Source: Pichia kudriavzevii (taxonomy: Eukaryota; Ascomycota; Pichiomycetes; Pichiales; Pichiaceae). Taken from it: DNA of 64,000 nucleotides. The position numbers and the translations under genes are program-made. The notes under the pieces are model-generated. The model saw only the letters and a list, made by a program, of their open reading frames with translations. It had not been told where the DNA came from and made no database searches. The DNA is taken from NCBI RefSeq assembly GCF_003054445.1, contig NC_042506.1:813501-877500 (forward strand), read 5' to 3'. This document shows positions 36,837 through 46,159 of the stretch, piece after piece. Numbering within the stretch: the first letter of the stretch is position 1; every line of letters begins with the position of its first letter.

Positions 36837-38537
36837 ATGCCATTGTTTGCTGAAGATATAGACAATTGTGAAGAGTTGGAGAAATGGGTGAAGTCAATGA
36901 ATGTTAGCTATAACTCTGATGTTAATGTGAAGAATACCCCAGACCGAGGAGTTGGACTTTTCTTTAAACCCACAAAAACAAATGGTGAACAAACTGAGTT
37001 GTTACGAATTCCCCATATGTCAAGTTTCAATATATACACAATCAGGAAACTTTGTGATGATAAATTAGAAGCAGATGATAAAAAAGTATTGAAGAGGTGT
37101 TTGCAAATTGTGTTTACCATCTGCTACAGCGCAAGTGAAAGTTTGATATTAATAGCCTATATGATTGGATTATTAATGATTTGTGAGAAGAGAAAAATAC
37201 ATGCCTCTGTTGGGGATGACAGGAGATGGTTAGATGATATGAAGGGGTACATTGGTATTTTGATGAAAACAAAAGTTGGTAATCTTTATACAGACCAGCA
37301 GAATGTATTGGAAGATTTTTTAGCTGCGTTCAAGGGCAATGCCGTACTGAAGAGTAGTATAACTGATGTAATAAGTGAGAAATGGATTGAAGTGGAGACT
37401 GCAATAAATGAAGAATTTTCTGAAGAATTTGAAAGGATCAACGTTAGTGAGATTCTTCAAATATGTAGTGCTGTCAGATCACGAGTTTTGGAGATTCCGA
37501 GAGAAGTTGAGACAGAAGTATGCGGAGAAGAAGAAGAAAAAGAAGGAAGGGACAGCGACGAAGAAACGAATGATGACTTCTATGTCGATGTGACCTTGGT
37601 ACCTGTGTTAGATTTTGTGAACCATGACAACCATATGAGAAATGCCCATTTTGATGTTGATAGAGACAGCAAAGACATTGTATTATATTACGAGAATGAC
37701 AAAGCAAACACCCAAGGCACAAATGAAGAAGCAGGAGGAGCAGGGGAAGAAAAAAAAGAAGTGGAGGTGTTTATTAGTTATGATAAGTATGAGGATATAC
37801 ATTTCATGTTTGCTAATTACGGGTTTATTCCCCAAAGCAGGGGAACAAAGGTGATTGAACTTCCCATTCTCGGATATAACGAAAACTCTAAGCTCGATAA
37901 TTACAAGGCTTCGATGAGGTTGTACGAAATTAAGCAAAGTCCCAACGTTCAGTTTGCAGTTGAATTTGCGGAAACGGGAGAGATCTGCGATGTCAAGATC
38001 TTAGATGAGGAGTTCTATTCCTATCTGATATTTGATGATCGTCTCAAATGGAGGGAGGAAGAAGATGAGCAAGTCGCTGAAAACGAGGAAAACGAAGATA
38101 CCGAGGAAGAGCAACCAAAAGATGAAGATGCCGGTTCTGCAGCAACGTTGCAATTAGAGTTTGAACGAGGGTATAGGAGATGTGAGAGACTGGTCAACCA
38201 GTTAAGTGACGAGAGATACAATGAATTGCAACATAGTTTTTATGACTATCTGGGTGAGTATTTGCTCAAATTTAGCAAAAGAGTGTCCATTTTTGCTACA
38301 ATAACGAGGGAATACGAATTACCGAATGGTGAAACAACCAACATACTCAAACTGCTCGAGTTTTATGGTCAACTCTGCAAGGCAATGAGGAAGATCTTGG
38401 TTGCGAGACATAAATTTGAAAGCCATCCACTGGCCGACCCATATACCGCAAGTGGATATCTGTCTCGTCGAATGTTGCCATTGTACAACTTTGAGAATAT
38501 ACTTGCTGGTGTAGAGATGGGCGATCTGACTTTGTAA
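36837..38537 (+). CDS. SET-domain lysine methyltransferase of the LSMT/RKM/EFM1 type
   Basis: A 566-residue protein whose SET domain is interrupted by a long insert, as in Rubisco-LSMT-like enzymes that methylate ribosomal proteins or elongation factors. Visible parts: N-terminal DRGVGLFF (about residues 39-46), the NH-box segment PVLDFVNHDNHMRNAHF (about 255-271), a short Glu/Gly-rich linker, then EVFISYDKYEDIHFMFANYGF (about 303-323) that completes the active site, and a C-terminal helical substrate-binding region. Two acidic tracts (about 225-240 and 405-435) are present. Similar to Efm1 or Rkm proteins but I cannot assign which. Confidence 0.75.
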   Translation: MPLFAEDIDNCEELEKWVKSMNVSYNSDVNVKNTPDRGVGLFFKPTKTNGEQTELLRIPHMSSFNIYTIRKLCDDKLEADDKKVLKRCLQIVFTICYSASESLILIAYMIGLLMICEKRKIHASVGDDRRWLDDMKGYIGILMKTKVGNLYTDQQNVLEDFLAAFKGNAVLKSSITDVISEKWIEVETAINEEFSEEFERINVSEILQICSAVRSRVLEIPREVETEVCGEEEEKEGRDSDEETNDDFYVDVTLVPVLDFVNHDNHMRNAHFDVDRDSKDIVLYYENDKANTQGTNEEAGGAGEEKKEVEVFISYDKYEDIHFMFANYGFIPQSRGTKVIELPILGYNENSKLDNYKASMRLYEIKQSPNVQFAVEFAETGEICDVKILDEEFYSYLIFDDRLKWREEEDEQVAENEENEDTEEEQPKDEDAGSAATLQLEFERGYRRCERLVNQLSDERYNELQHSFYDYLGEYLLKFSKRVSIFATITREYELPNGETTNILKLLEFYGQLCKAMRKILVARHKFESHPLADPYTASGYLSRRMLPLYNFENILAGVEMGDLTL

Positions 38538-39004
38538 GAATACTGCTCGCAAACTCCGCGGCGCTATTTTCGGAAGAAAAAGATCGTCGTTCGGTTTCGG
38601 AACTAGAAGCAAAATTGTGAAGATAGGAGCCAATCAGCCTACTAATCTCCGAGTCCGGGTTTTATGACATATGCTAAATGGAACTGGAAACAAGCCACTA
38701 GCGCGTGTTCTCGATGCGTCTAGAAGCAATCCCCTTAAAACGGGTGGGTGTCGAGATCTGCCAAGCACTAATAGCCCACGCTTTGGCCATTTTATGCGAC
38801 ATTTTATCAAAGAATGGAAAAAGCTTACTCACAGGATAGTTCCACCATCATCATCAGACATATTCCCAATCTTTCTGGCCTTCTCTATAAAATAGCCTAG
38901 CATTCACCCTCTTATACTCTTTGGAGTTAACCATTTTAGTTGCTATCTTATGTGTACTCTTGTAGAAACATCATTCTCAATCACCATAAACAACTCTTGT
39001 AAAC
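38538..39004. promoter_or_regulatory. Promoter of the Zn2Cys6 regulator
   Basis: About 470 bases; TATAAAATA at 38886-38894 lies about 120 bases before the next ATG. No other feature recognised. Confidence 0.5.
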
Positions 39005-40090
39005 ATGTCCGTATCGGAATACCATGATCATTCAACTTCGTCAAAGAAAAGAGTTAGCAAGGCTTGTGATTCTTGCAGGTTGAAAAAAACCAAATGTAAT
39101 GGGAAACAGCCTTGTGAACGGTGCTCTTTGAACAACAAGATCTGCGTATATACAGAGAGAAAGAAATCAAAGGAGAAAAATTACACTGCGGAGTATGTTG
39201 AATTGATGGACAACAGATTGACAATGGCAAATAAATCTTTAATTAAATTATGCGAGTTAATTAAATTGAACAATCTCGAAGAAATTGCCAATTTGGCTAG
39301 CAGGTTAGACTACAATGAAAGCGATAACTTGAACCCAATCTCTATCAACCAGGCAATCGAACTCATTAATGATATCAATGTCGAAAAGAAGTCATCTTCG
39401 AACCCATCACCTGAGGTAAAGAGCGCCATTAAGTACCCAATATTCTCATCTGATTCGTCAGAGAGCGTTTTGTCACCCCCAAATCTGGACATTTCCTCCA
39501 GTGATGAAATGAATAGTTACAACAAAATGTACAATAATGATCTCAATGTGCAGTTACAGCATCTCAATTCTAACCCATCCCCGGTTGAGGAGTATGATCC
39601 GTCAGTACTGGGGTTTGCTACAGGAAGCCTAGGAGATAATCCCACTGACACCAACAGCTGTAACAGTTGTGATCATAACAGTTCTTTGCTTAAAAACTTT
39701 TCTTATAACCAATCCTTTGATAACTCAATTAATCCTTTACTAATACCCACTGACTCTTTTACAAGCGTTTCTGAATTTTCAAGTATGTCCAATCAGATCT
39801 CTTATACCCAATACTCTGAATTTGTCTCTCCTTCTTCAATCACAAGTGCAACATCAGATTTGATCTTTTCTAACTTCGAGGATAATCGCCCCATTACTAA
39901 CAATGCAACCCATCATCGTTCAAGTATAAGTAATGGCTCAATTAGGAAAGTTTGTCATCATAATAAAGGCCCACAGATTGGATCCCGTAGTCCAAAGTCA
40001 CTTAATGGGCAAAATTCTTCAAAACTCATTTTAGGTTCGACTTCTTCGATTCCTCTTCCCGTAAGGTACGAAGTTACAGAGTCCCTATAA
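39005..40090 (+). CDS. Zn2Cys6 (Gal4-type) transcription factor
   Basis: The N-terminal zinc cluster KACDSCRLKKTKCNGKQPCERC.....C (about residues 20-47) has all six cysteines at standard spacing, followed by a basic linker KKSKEKN and a short Leu-rich helix (EYVELMDNRLTMANKSLIKLCELIK) suitable for dimerisation. The remaining 280 residues are Ser/Asn-rich and lack the usual fungal middle-homology domain, so at 361 aa this is a short member. The target is unknown and I do not name an orthologue. Confidence 0.85.
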   Translation: MSVSEYHDHSTSSKKRVSKACDSCRLKKTKCNGKQPCERCSLNNKICVYTERKKSKEKNYTAEYVELMDNRLTMANKSLIKLCELIKLNNLEEIANLASRLDYNESDNLNPISINQAIELINDINVEKKSSSNPSPEVKSAIKYPIFSSDSSESVLSPPNLDISSSDEMNSYNKMYNNDLNVQLQHLNSNPSPVEEYDPSVLGFATGSLGDNPTDTNSCNSCDHNSSLLKNFSYNQSFDNSINPLLIPTDSFTSVSEFSSMSNQISYTQYSEFVSPSSITSATSDLIFSNFEDNRPITNNATHHRSSISNGSIRKVCHHNKGPQIGSRSPKSLNGQNSSKLILGSTSSIPLPVRYEVTESL

Positions 40091-40514
40091 TCTATTTTTC
40101 TTCATACGTGTTTTTACACGGACGTTGATGTTCAAATTCCTCCTCGTATTCAGACTCACATTTACATTTACTTCTTTTGTAAGCTGATATATTTCAACTT
40201 TATTCTCTTTTCTTGAATTTAATTCTTCAAAAATATATATTCAATACCACAGTCGATCTGTACCACAATCCCACCTTACTTTTTCAGCCTCCAAATGACC
40301 CCATGTTTTTAGAAATAGAAAGTTTAATATTTTCGCTTTTAAGTTTTGGTAATGCACGCAGGTTCAAATTAGTACTGTTTTTATCATTCGATTCGTTTGT
40401 GATTGTATTGACCAAAATCCCTGCTGAAATGGGATGTTTATTATTTCCCGTTGAATTGTGTCCAATGAAAATTCGGTAAAGAAAAAAAAAATAAAAATAA
40501 AAGTACATACTAGG
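40091..40514. other. Convergent 3' spacer between the Zn2Cys6 gene and the chitin synthase
   Basis: About 420 A/T-rich bases at converging 3' ends. An 88-codon frame at 40213-40479 has a TTG/ATG start and no features. Nothing supportable. Confidence 0.5.
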
Positions 40515-43500
40515 TTACACAACTAAGGAGCGATGGAATTTTCTCTCCTTGAAAAAAAAAGAGATCCGGTAATAGATACATCCGATTAGTCTGACCAATG
40601 CTAGCGCCGCAACAAGCCATAAGATAACCGTCATAAAAATGTTAGCAACATTCATATTATTCCAGTAACTTCTCTTGGAAAGTCCACTGGTAGAAGTCGA
40701 TGTATCCGTTCCATTTTTGTAGTCCGAATAGTCCTCTAACCCCCCGGTACGCAAAATAATAACAAGCAGGATAAAGTTACAAATTAACCATAGTGAAACA
40801 GTGTAGGTTCTACCTAATGCGTAGTTTTTTTCTGATTTCTTAATATTTTCTAGGATCAAATCACTCTCCAGTTTTGCTGCCTTTTCACCATCATTATCAG
40901 GGTTTTTACCCTCCATACATAACTGTGCCTTTTTGAATAAATCATCTGGATTTTCCAGGTTTTCACTTAGTAGTAAAATATTCTTTTCATCGTTGTCATC
41001 GTTCACTGCCTTTTTCTTTGGCGCTTCAATAGTAACAGATCCCTTGGTACCCCACGATATATCATTAATATTACAGAATGCAAAAACACTCAATACATTA
41101 ATGTATGCTGGCGACAATAGCACATATGGTATGGTACATGCAATCAAATGGAAAACGTCAAAGAAAATTAACGACCCAATCAGATATAGGGCATAGGTAG
41201 ATGCTAAGGACACTGTTAAATCTCTAAATTTGGAATTTTCAAAGTACTTCAATGCAATGGAAGCAGTGAATGAGGAATAGTCCCCAATTTGTTGCTTAAT
41301 CAAATGAACCGATTCAATCGTTAATACGATAACACAGAATGTCATGTATATCACCACACAAGCAAACAATGCAAAAACTAATAAATAGAGATATTTCGCA
41401 TCATTTGGTTTATTACCGAATGAAATAATAAAAGTTAGAACAAATGCTGCAATGTAAACCCAAAGAAACACAATTGCCAATATATTTCCAACCTTTTCAC
41501 CAACAAATGTGTCTCTGATATTTTGTGTTAGAATCCTGAAAACTAGGAAGTAAATTGATAATGAAAACCAGGATAGTAATATATTAATCGTTTGGTAAAT
41601 TACTTCGATAACTAATGCTATTTTCCTTCCTATTGAATGTGTTGATTTTAATAAACGATAGAAATGTAGGTTAGAATATAATGCAGCAAAAAATGAGCCA
41701 TTTAACCATCTTCTTCTTTGGTTAACAAATTCACTAATATGGGATGGAACATCAGTAACGGCATACGAATTGTGAACATATTTCAATAAATATGATTTTT
41801 CGCTCTTGGCAACTAACTCAAAACATAGAATTCTATCTTCTGCAAGGTACATATTAGATTCTAGAATTCCAGCTGGCTTAGAAGTAGCTGATTTCATATC
41901 CTCACCATGGAAATATGCTCTTAACGGTTCTCCCTTTAATGCCTCGTATCTATACGCAGAGAAGGCACCTGGCAAAACAGTAACAAATCCAAAAGAACTC
42001 TCCATTGGTTTATCCAAAATATTTGACATTTTATATTCAAAGTTTTGGGCTGCAACTAGTGGATTGATCGTACACATGACAAAGTCTGAAAATTTAAAAT
42101 AGATGAATCTACCAATTTTCCTCCAAATTGAGCTCTCATCATTTGGAGACGCATGATTACCCAACATGGCCCTGATTTCACCACATGAACCACCTACTTT
42201 TGGATCCTTAAATGCCTTCCATAACTTGAAAATGGAATCAGGACCCGGCTCGGTTCCAACGTCTAAAAGAACAACCACCTTGGGGTTTAGGTTTGGACAA
42301 AGGAAGTTTAGAGCCCATCTATGCGAGTTGATTTTTTGTTTGTTTTCTTCCTTCAATAGAAACATTAACTGAACAGGGATTGTTTGTTCAGTAACTAATG
42401 GAACATTATATGAATGATTTTCCCTATTGTAATCGAATTTTCCAATACCAAATGTTGTTGTGTATTCAAATAAGTGCGCATTCACCTTATCATTATTTAC
42501 ACTTTCTTGCATAATACCTTCTTGAAACGCACCCAACAGAGTCAGTAATGCTTTCGATTTCTCATCAATTTTCAACTTACCATCACTTACAATAACAACA
42601 ACAATCTTCTTCCAACTATCCTTTCCCCAAGGGTGGACATCCTTATTTTCCTTTAAATTGTACATGGTCTTGATATTTTTGAAAACACCCTTCAAAGTGC
42701 GTGCAAGTAAAATCTCATCCTCATTGTACATTGTACATACTATCATTAACTCCGTATCACGCTTGATAGGATATATATTTTGTCTCAACGGATAATTTTG
42801 GATGTAATCTTTTATAATAGGATCTTCATCGGTATAATCCTTCGGATCTGCGGTAATTGCATGATATCTTAGGCGATTGAATTCAGTTAAATTTTTAGCA
42901 CCATTAAAAGGAATTCGATTTAGTAACTGCGATGGGACCGGATAGTCAAAACTATAGTATTTCCCATCAATCAATTCGACCCTGTTGTCGCATTTATCAG
43001 CAAAATTACCGTCTTTAAGATCGTTTTGATCATTCATTACTTCATCTTGGAACAAATCGTTATTATCTAATTCTGGCTCATCAATATCTCTTTCAAAATC
43101 TTGAAAAATCGGTGAAAATTCATCGGAATAGTATGAAAAATCAGGACGATGAAATGAAAGGTTACGATCCCCTGATTGTGAATTATTATGTTGGTTCAAC
43201 TGTTGGTTAGAGTGTGCAGGTGAATATTCAAAATTAGAGTTTGTATCTCCATGTGCATTAAGAATGTTTGCCGTTGAGGTTTCGTACATGTTGGAATTAT
43301 CAGAATGATCGTATTCATACACATTAACACCATTTGTTTTGTTTGTACGCATAGAGACACTATCCATCGGGTGACCTTCAATATTCGAATCTAAACTATA
43401 GTTATGAAAAGTGTTTACCGACCGCATATCTTCTTGTGGATTCCAGTTTTCTTCCCTCTCCCCATAGTCACCACCATTACCAATCGCATCATCATCATCG

Positions 43501-43790
43501 TCATCATCAAAGGCAGTATTGAAAGGATCCGTGGAATCACGGATATTGTGAGATCCATCATAACGTCTGGGAGAAGAAATTATTCTTGCGGAGTTCGTTG
43601 GAACTTGTAATTGATCTACTGAGATTTGACGCCGATGACCGTGTATATTGTTAGTTATGCCATTTACTTCATGTTCGTGTTCAAATGGGCCCAGGGTTAA
43701 TGGGATTTCATGGTTTCCTAAAATAGAATGTTGATAAGAAGATTCATCATCTGTATCGTTTATGGCAAAAGGGTTGTCGTAGTTAGGCAT
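40515..43790 (-). CDS. CHS1: Division-I chitin synthase (Chs1/Chs2-like)
   Basis: Integral plasma-membrane glycosyltransferase polymerising UDP-GlcNAc. The N-terminal 270 residues are Asn/Asp-rich and disordered. Then come DYPVPSQLLNRIP, CTMYNEDE, LKEENKQKINSHRW, a DVGTEPGP segment, EDR (about 651-653) and the signature QRRRW (about 691-695) of the catalytic site. About seven membrane helices follow, with FAFCNINDISWGTKG between them and a last pair at the C-terminus. From ATG 43790 (MPNYDNPFA) it has 1091 residues; an ATG five codons upstream is also possible. The choice of CHS1 rather than CHS2 rests on a few segments (GVFKNI, AHLFEYTT) and is tentative. Confidence 0.92.
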   Translation of the reverse strand: MPNYDNPFAINDTDDESSYQHSILGNHEIPLTLGPFEHEHEVNGITNNIHGHRRQISVDQLQVPTNSARIISSPRRYDGSHNIRDSTDPFNTAFDDDDDDDAIGNGGDYGEREENWNPQEDMRSVNTFHNYSLDSNIEGHPMDSVSMRTNKTNGVNVYEYDHSDNSNMYETSTANILNAHGDTNSNFEYSPAHSNQQLNQHNNSQSGDRNLSFHRPDFSYYSDEFSPIFQDFERDIDEPELDNNDLFQDEVMNDQNDLKDGNFADKCDNRVELIDGKYYSFDYPVPSQLLNRIPFNGAKNLTEFNRLRYHAITADPKDYTDEDPIIKDYIQNYPLRQNIYPIKRDTELMIVCTMYNEDEILLARTLKGVFKNIKTMYNLKENKDVHPWGKDSWKKIVVVIVSDGKLKIDEKSKALLTLLGAFQEGIMQESVNNDKVNAHLFEYTTTFGIGKFDYNRENHSYNVPLVTEQTIPVQLMFLLKEENKQKINSHRWALNFLCPNLNPKVVVLLDVGTEPGPDSIFKLWKAFKDPKVGGSCGEIRAMLGNHASPNDESSIWRKIGRFIYFKFSDFVMCTINPLVAAQNFEYKMSNILDKPMESSFGFVTVLPGAFSAYRYEALKGEPLRAYFHGEDMKSATSKPAGILESNMYLAEDRILCFELVAKSEKSYLLKYVHNSYAVTDVPSHISEFVNQRRRWLNGSFFAALYSNLHFYRLLKSTHSIGRKIALVIEVIYQTINILLSWFSLSIYFLVFRILTQNIRDTFVGEKVGNILAIVFLWVYIAAFVLTFIISFGNKPNDAKYLYLLVFALFACVVIYMTFCVIVLTIESVHLIKQQIGDYSSFTASIALKYFENSKFRDLTVSLASTYALYLIGSLIFFDVFHLIACTIPYVLLSPAYINVLSVFAFCNINDISWGTKGSVTIEAPKKKAVNDDNDEKNILLLSENLENPDDLFKKAQLCMEGKNPDNDGEKAAKLESDLILENIKKSEKNYALGRTYTVSLWLICNFILLVIILRTGGLEDYSDYKNGTDTSTSTSGLSKRSYWNNMNVANIFMTVILWLVAALALVRLIGCIYYRISFFFKERKFHRSLVV

Positions 43791-44135
43791 TTTTATTTCT
43801 TTCAAGAAGGCGCAAAGTAATATTGCTTCTTAAAATGCTCCCACTAGCCAAAGATCTTGGTGATGCTGTTTACTCAAACGTAGCAGGCCAAATACTTTAT
43901 GATCTACACGCATCAACGTGACACGAAATAAAAAAGCAGGCGTCAAAAAAATGAAACTCCTCTAAAACAATTTTTTTTTAAGCTGCTGAAAAAAATCTAT
44001 TTATAGAGGCACCGGGGGCTTATCAGGCATATTTACTATGACCATACTACATTATCATGCATATTATGCATAGAATCAGGTTAATTAAGTACATAAAAAT
44101 GGACTGCGATTGTATGCAACAACATTAATTTTGTT
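43791..44135. promoter_or_regulatory. Chitin synthase promoter and calcineurin 3' flank
   Basis: Minus-strand TATAAATA at 43998-44005 lies about 208 bases upstream of the chitin synthase ATG. The rest is A/T-rich 3' flank of the calcineurin gene. Nothing else seen. Confidence 0.5.
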
Positions 44136-45812
44136 TTACATGTGCATATAGTGTTCAAGGTCACGCTCCTTCTGCGCCTCTTCTGCAGCTCGTTCTTCAT
44201 CTGTGGGTGGGAGTCCTTCATTCTCTAGGTCAATATTTCGAACATCTTCAAATGAGTGGCTTTTCTTGTGCATAACCTCTCTTCCATCAACTAGACCATG
44301 GAAGTTGATGTCATATTTATCTAAAGCTTTAAGTTCTTGAACTTTTTCACATTTTTCTCTCATTTTTTTCAACACTTTTGACATACGCCCCACTAAAGCC
44401 ATTTTTTTCAATATACTGTCTCGAACAACGGGTGTAGTAGATTTACGTCGATCTTTGTCATGGGTATGGGAAACGTATTCTTCCTCTTCAGCTGCAATCG
44501 AAGAATCAATCGCTTTGAGAACTTCAATACTTCTCTTATCAAGTATAATTTCGCTTTTGTTTAACTCATCTTCTGTACAGATATTCAAAATAGCGGAGAG
44601 GATTTCAATAACTTTTTCAGCCACAAAGGGCAGGGACCATTCAAAGACATTCATTTGATCAGGAAGGAAATATGGAGCTGGTGATGTGTCGAACTGCTTA
44701 ATATTGAAAGTTTCTCCGTTGTATACCAGAGCTGCACCCATGTTGGCATAGGTACCACAGTAATTTGGAGCTGAAAATATGGTGATTAAACTAGGGAATC
44801 CGCTGGATTCGACTGTCCTATAGATGCGATACCCCGAATCTTGTGGTTGATGTCCTCTAATAATACCCAAAAGTTTATTTGATTCGAGGAAGGATTGGAC
44901 GGCTATGTATGTGTAAAAGACACTGCAATGTCTCTCGTTGTTGAATCGAAAGTAGTGTTCAATATCATCCTTGTGGATTGTTTCAGTGTCATAGTCATCT
45001 GTTGGATCGGACCACATTAGATCGCATAATAAACCTTCGCCAGGAATATCTACCTTGAATCTATCTATCTTATTTATATCTTCTAAATCCCATAAAGACA
45101 TTGAAATACCTGCATGTACACAAAAAAATTGCTCATTTAAAATTGCACATAAAGGCAATGCCTTAAATGACTCCAATGATTTCTCGTAAAGTTCCTCACT
45201 GTAACGTTGAATGCATTCTCTTTTATATGTAAAGTACGAGGTCATCCTCTCGCTTTCATGATTACCTCTTAAAAGCCAAAATCTCTTTGGAAAATTGATT
45301 TTCATAGCATACAACAAGATTAAAACTTCAATCGAACGATCACCCCTATCAACATAATCACCAAGGAATAAATATTGTGTTTTACTTGGATCTCCGAACA
45401 TCTCAAACATGCCAAGCATATCATAGTATTGCCCGTGGATATCTCCAACCACTACACTAGGGATATCCACTTTTAATAAATTTGGCTCCTTTCTCATAAT
45501 TATAGTGGCGGCATCGATGATACGAAATATCTGTGAATAGGATAGTTTCCCCTCCCTTCTAAAGTGCCGCATAAGAAACCTATAGTCAGGAACACCATCG
45601 ACGAACAGCTGTTCGTCTGTTGGGATTTCCAACGTAGGCATTTCTACTGTTTTGACAACTCTCTCCCTAGTATCAAACTTTCTACCATGTTCGTCAATGT
45701 AAGTGGTCCCAGAGAAAATCTCTTCTTCTGCATCCACAAAAACATCTCTAATTGAGAGTTTCTTTAACGCATTTTCAACCTGAACTTGTATTCCATCTTC
45801 ACCGCTGGTCAT
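44136..45812 (-). CDS. Calcineurin A catalytic subunit, divergent tandem copy
   Basis: Calcium/calmodulin-activated Ser/Thr phosphatase (PP2B). From ATG 45812 (MTSGEDG) it has 558 residues; the frame extends 62 codons further upstream without similarity. All catalytic motifs are intact: GDIHGQ (123-128), GDYVDRG, RGNHES (182-187), CVHAGIS and GHQPQD, with SAPNYCGTY. The calcineurin-B-binding helix (NVFEWSLPFVAEKVIEILSAIL), a basic calmodulin-binding stretch (LVGRMSKVLKKMREKC) and an autoinhibitory segment (HSFEDVRNIDLENEGLPP) are present. It differs from its neighbour at many usually invariant places (HAGIS for HGGIS, GHQPQD for AHQAQD), which marks it as the faster-evolving copy. Confidence 0.93.
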   Translation of the reverse strand: MTSGEDGIQVQVENALKKLSIRDVFVDAEEEIFSGTTYIDEHGRKFDTRERVVKTVEMPTLEIPTDEQLFVDGVPDYRFLMRHFRREGKLSYSQIFRIIDAATIIMRKEPNLLKVDIPSVVVGDIHGQYYDMLGMFEMFGDPSKTQYLFLGDYVDRGDRSIEVLILLYAMKINFPKRFWLLRGNHESERMTSYFTYKRECIQRYSEELYEKSLESFKALPLCAILNEQFFCVHAGISMSLWDLEDINKIDRFKVDIPGEGLLCDLMWSDPTDDYDTETIHKDDIEHYFRFNNERHCSVFYTYIAVQSFLESNKLLGIIRGHQPQDSGYRIYRTVESSGFPSLITIFSAPNYCGTYANMGAALVYNGETFNIKQFDTSPAPYFLPDQMNVFEWSLPFVAEKVIEILSAILNICTEDELNKSEIILDKRSIEVLKAIDSSIAAEEEEYVSHTHDKDRRKSTTPVVRDSILKKMALVGRMSKVLKKMREKCEKVQELKALDKYDINFHGLVDGREVMHKKSHSFEDVRNIDLENEGLPPTDEERAAEEAQKERDLEHYMHM

Positions 45813-46159
45813 AGTAACCAATCTGGCAGTTGGATTGTGCAACAACGTACAAACTGGTAAAAAAAAAGTTAACTCCACCGCACATTCAATTTGTGCATGT
45901 GACCTTTCTTTAATATCTAAATGAAAATCGGGAGAAGGAAAACAAAGGGAAAATACAATTAAGTCCCGCAAAATTCGCTGAGTTCTAAGCCTCCACAATT
46001 GTTTACTTGTTTACATGTCCTCTCTTGCTCTATGAGAAGAAATTGAAAATCGGTTTATTACACACTCTGCTAAGAAACCATACTGGCTAAACACGCACAT
46101 AACATGCATAAATGTGTCACGGATATGGGGCACTGGTCAACCGAGATTAAAAACAAGGA
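45813..46159. other. Spacer between the two calcineurin genes
   Basis: About 350 bases with the promoter of the divergent copy and the 3' end of the other. A 62-codon upstream in-frame stretch has no similarity. No repeat shared between the two flanks was seen. Confidence 0.5.

Noticed and set aside
45813-45998. 62-residue extension of the divergent calcineurin gene
   Set aside because: Starts far from the conserved N-terminus and has no family resemblance.
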